Shown in pieces: positions 53,030 through 55,446 of a DNA stretch of 55,446 nucleotides. Origin of the DNA: a bacterium (GTDB lineage: Bacteria > Armatimonadota > Abditibacteriia > Abditibacteriales > Abditibacteriaceae). The notes below the pieces were generated by a model. It made no database searches. It was not told where the DNA came from and was given only the letters and a program-made list of their open reading frames with translations. Both the position numbers and the translations under genes were made by a program. Each line of letters starts with the position of its first letter. The stretch's first letter is position 1. The stretch spans positions 1-55,446 of the forward strand of contig SDZD01000043.1 of assembly GCA_004172935.1 (NCBI GenBank). Reading direction: 5' to 3'.

Positions 53030-54190
53030 ATGAATAGCTACACACCGCACCCCGAACACCGTTTCACCTTCGGCCTCTGGACGGTTGGAAATCCGGGACG
53101 CGACCCATTCGGCGAACCAACCCGCGCCGTTGTTGACCCCAACGACAGCGTTCGCAAACTGGCGGAACTGGGCGCCTACGGCGTCAACTTCCACGATGAC
53201 GACTTAGTGCCCTTCGGTTCATCGGCCACCGAGCGCGACGCCATCGTCTCGCAATTCAAAAGCACACTCGCCGAAACGGGCATGAAGGTGCCAATGGCGA
53301 CGACGAACCTGTTCACGCAGCCCATCTTCAAAGATGGAGCCTTCACTTCGTCCGACCCGAAAGTGCGCGCCTACGCCGTTCAAAAGACGATGCGCGCTAT
53401 GGACCTGGGCGCCGAGTTCGGAGCCGAAACCTATGTCTTCTGGGGCGGACGCGAAGGAAGCGAAGTCGATGGAGCCAAGAACCCGCTTGATACCCTCAAA
53501 TGGTTCCGCGAAGCACTCAACTTCCTCAATGCGTATCAGAAGGACCAAGGATACGGATACAAACTGGCCCTCGAACCCAAGCCCAACGAACCGCGCGGCG
53601 ATATTTTCTTAGCGACGACAGGACACGCTCTCGCCTTCATCGAAACCCTTGATGAACCCGAAAATGTTGGCGTCAACCCCGAATTTGCCCACGATGTCAT
53701 CGCGGGACTCAACTTCGTCCACAACATCGCCCAGGCGATGGATGCCAAAAAGCTGTTCCACATCGACCTCAATGGCCAGAAGCCGGGCCGCTTCGACCAG
53801 GACTTGCGTTTCGGCCAAGAGGACATCAAGCAGAACTTTTATCTCGTCAAGTTACTGGAAGACAACAACTACAGCGGCTCCCGCCACTTCGACGCCCACG
53901 CACTGCGCACCTCGAACGCCGAGGACGTGTGGAACTTCGCCAAAGGCTGCATGAGGACCTACCTCATCCTCAAAGAAAAAGCCGCACAGTTCAATGCCGA
54001 CAGCGAAATCATGGGCCTCTTCAACGAACTCAACGGCGGCGGCGAAGCAGTCTTCGCTAAGGGCTATTCGAAAGACACCGCCGAATCCCTTAAAAGCCAC
54101 GACTTCGATGTCGAAGCCCTCACCAACCGCCCACTACTGTACGAAAAGCTCGACCAACTCGTTTTCGAGTTGCTTACCGGCATCCGCTAA
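53030..54190 (+). CDS. xylA: Xylose isomerase
   Basis: 386 residues, the length of the actinobacterial-type (class I) enzyme. Cytoplasmic TIM barrel converting D-xylose to D-xylulose. Visible active-site motifs: FHDDDLVPFG (catalytic His), VFWGGREGSE, LALEPKPNEPRGD (metal-binding Glu and Lys), NPEFAHD, HIDLNGQKPGRFDQDLRFG (second metal site), and SRHFDAHALR. No xylulokinase gene is adjacent within the window. It is followed 51 bases on by a GH43 gene that could release xylose or arabinose, and preceded by regulator C. Confidence 0.97.
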   Translation: MNSYTPHPEHRFTFGLWTVGNPGRDPFGEPTRAVVDPNDSVRKLAELGAYGVNFHDDDLVPFGSSATERDAIVSQFKSTLAETGMKVPMATTNLFTQPIFKDGAFTSSDPKVRAYAVQKTMRAMDLGAEFGAETYVFWGGREGSEVDGAKNPLDTLKWFREALNFLNAYQKDQGYGYKLALEPKPNEPRGDIFLATTGHALAFIETLDEPENVGVNPEFAHDVIAGLNFVHNIAQAMDAKKLFHIDLNGQKPGRFDQDLRFGQEDIKQNFYLVKLLEDNNYSGSRHFDAHALRTSNAEDVWNFAKGCMRTYLILKEKAAQFNADSEIMGLFNELNGGGEAVFAKGYSKDTAESLKSHDFDVEALTNRPLLYEKLDQLVFELLTGIR

Positions 54191-54241
54191 AAGCAGCCCT
54201 CATTCCTTGCTACCAAACCGAAAAAGAATGCTTTGATTTCC

Positions 54242-55219
54242 ATGAAAAACTTCATTTCATCTCAGGCAGTGCGCGCGGCGCTTTGCCTCGCGACCACTGC
54301 TCTTGCTGGCGGCGCTGCCCATGCGCAGAACCCAATTATCACCAGCATGTACACCGCCGACCCATCGGCTCACGTCTGGAAAGATGGACGCCTTTATATC
54401 TACGCCTCGCACGACATTTCCCCGTCGCGTGGCTGCGACCTGATGGACCAATACCATGTCTTCTCGACCGATGACATGGTCAACTGGAAAGACCACGGTG
54501 AAATTCTGCGTGCCTCACAGGTGACATGGGGACGCCCCGAAGGCGGCTTTATGTGGGCGCCTGATTGCGTCTATAAAAATGGCACCTACTACTTTTACTT
54601 CCCGCATCCCAGCGACTCCAAGTGGAACGACTCATGGAAAATCGGCATCGCCACCAGCAAAAACCCCGCGAGCGACTTCAAAGTTCAGGGCTACATCAAA
54701 GGCATCGAATCCATGATCGACCCGTGCGTCTTCATCGACGACGACGGCAAAGCCTACTTCTACTATGGCGGAGGCGGAACCTGCAAAGGTGGCAGGTTAA
54801 AGGACAACATGATGGAAATCGACGGCCAACTTCAAGAGATGAAGGGCCTTGTCGATTTCCACGAGGCCACCTGGGTTCATAAGCGCAACGGCATCTACTA
54901 TTTATCCTACGCTGATAACAACGACAAAGACGGCAAACACAACCAGATGCGCTATGCCACCAGCAAAAGCCCGCTCGGCCCGTGGGAACATAAGGGCGTC
55001 TATATGGACCCGACCGATAGCTTCACTAATCACGGCTCCATCGTCCAATTCAAAGGCCAGTGGTACTCCTTCTATCACAACAGCTCGCTTTCTCACCACG
55101 ATTGGGAGCGCTCGGTGTGCGTCGACAAATTGGAATACGACGCCGACGGTAATATCAAAAAAGTCGTGCAAACAACCCGCGTGACGATGCCGCCCCCACC
55201 ACCTGCTTCCGCAAAATAA
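54242..55219 (+). CDS. Exported GH43-family glycosidase
   Basis: 325 residues from ATG 54242, which opens a signal peptide (MKNFISSQAVRAALCLATTA, cleavage near AHAQ). Five-bladed beta-propeller: ADPSAHVWKDGRLYIYASHD carries the catalytic base Asp (blade I), MWAPDCVYKNGTYYFYF blade II, the pKa-modulating Asp is in ESMIDPCVFIDDDGKAYFYY, and the general-acid Glu lies in FHEATWVHKRNGIYYLSY. The single-domain form is typical of arabinofuranosidase/beta-xylosidase subfamilies. It closes the regulator C-xylA unit and ends in a bidirectional terminator. Confidence 0.94.
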   Translation: MKNFISSQAVRAALCLATTALAGGAAHAQNPIITSMYTADPSAHVWKDGRLYIYASHDISPSRGCDLMDQYHVFSTDDMVNWKDHGEILRASQVTWGRPEGGFMWAPDCVYKNGTYYFYFPHPSDSKWNDSWKIGIATSKNPASDFKVQGYIKGIESMIDPCVFIDDDGKAYFYYGGGGTCKGGRLKDNMMEIDGQLQEMKGLVDFHEATWVHKRNGIYYLSYADNNDKDGKHNQMRYATSKSPLGPWEHKGVYMDPTDSFTNHGSIVQFKGQWYSFYHNSSLSHHDWERSVCVDKLEYDADGNIKKVVQTTRVTMPPPPPASAK

Positions 55220-55242
55220 TTTTTTAGGAGCGTGGTTCACCA

Positions 55243-55286
55243 AAAACAAGAAAGCCTCCCGAAAATTCGGGAGGCTTTCTTGTTTT
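55243..55286. terminator. Bidirectional terminator between GH43 and Flp pilin
   Basis: A 21-base perfect stem (55243-55263 with 55266-55286) flanked by A-rich and T-rich ends, between convergent genes. It can terminate both transcripts. Confidence 0.88.
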
Positions 55287-55299
55287 GATTTTTTGAGGA

Positions 55300-55446
55300 T
55301 CAGGTTGTGGCGTTGAGGTTGCTGGCGGTGCTGTTGAATGTGTTCTTGATTTTGTTGCCCAAGAGTGTCAAAACGCCGATAACGACGATAGCGATGAGCG
55401 AGATCAGCAAACCATATTCAACGAGGGTCTGGCCCTCTTCTTCTTG
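55300..55446 (-). CDS. Flp/Fap-type pilin (partial, runs off right edge)
   Basis: The last 48 codons and stop on the minus strand read QEEEGQTLVEYGLLISLIAI, then VVIGVLTLLGNKIKNTFN, the signature of type IVb Flp pilins: EEGQ(T/G)LVEY(G/A)L at the start of the mature hydrophobic helix. Only the N-terminal leader should be missing. Flp pilins are assembled by Tad machinery, a system distinct from the H-X9-DG pseudopilins, so two pilin classes occur within 4 kb. Confidence 0.88.
   Translation of the reverse strand, partial: QEEEGQTLVEYGLLISLIAIVVIGVLTLLGNKIKNTFNSTASNLNATT

Noticed and set aside
1..55446. CRISPR array, integrase, transposase, tRNA or prophage.
   Set aside because: No regularly spaced repeats, no mobile-element genes and no tRNA-like sequences were recognised on either strand.

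Overview
The window reads as a polysaccharide-degradation island from a bacterium of the Armatimonadota/Abditibacteriota type. I infer this from the many paralogous H-X9-DG pseudopilins carrying the FARARENAR block, from LacI and GntR/LacI-hybrid regulators set among glycoside hydrolases, and from the mid-range GC content. It is an inference from protein style, with no database match behind it. There are no rRNA, tRNA, CRISPR, phage or transposase genes.

Layout. 1-895 is intergenic. 896-2077 (+) is a secreted lactonase-type beta-propeller. 2422-32211 is all on the minus strand. Reading in transcription order (high to low coordinates): a pilin remnant, a GH2 and a GH71/99-like protein (32453-26452); a frameshifted pilin (26334-25644); a GntR/LacI-hybrid regulator and a sugar epimerase (25403-23350); a two-domain SGNH + alpha/beta hydrolase (23203-21803); a LacI regulator, pilin, GH2 and GH95-like protein (21652-13236); a DUF5703-type protein (12901-10706); and a pilin, GH92, SGNH esterase, PhyH-type dioxygenase and GH95 (10392-2422). 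From 32822 everything is on the plus strand: a double beta-helix pectinase-like protein, Gfo/Idh/MocA oxidoreductase and aldo/keto reductase (32822-38013); GntR hybrid and pilin (38225-40079); pilin, GH2 and SGNH (40427-46206); GH3 (46487-50233); pilin (50695-51474); and GntR hybrid, xylose isomerase and GH43 (51758-55219). A minus-strand Flp-type pilin runs off the right edge.

How it may work together. Exported GH2/3/43/92/95 enzymes, GH71/99-like proteins and SGNH esterases would trim a branched plant or microbial heteroglycan. The epimerase, oxidoreductase, aldo/keto reductase and xylose isomerase would process the released sugars. No sugar transporter of any class is visible. Instead, H-X9-DG pseudopilins repeatedly occupy the first position of CAZyme transcription units.

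The most interesting signal is a promoter/operator module repeated across the window: a dyad ACC-N6-GGT whose right half begins a fixed 21-base spacer to a TATAAT-like -10 preceded by GGG. I find seven strong copies with the identical 6 + 21 geometry and several weaker ones, in front of pilins, glycosidases and regulators. It points to one regulon controlled by a common factor, possibly the GntR/LacI hybrids encoded here. One of these promoters now drives only a decayed pilin fragment in front of a GH2 gene.
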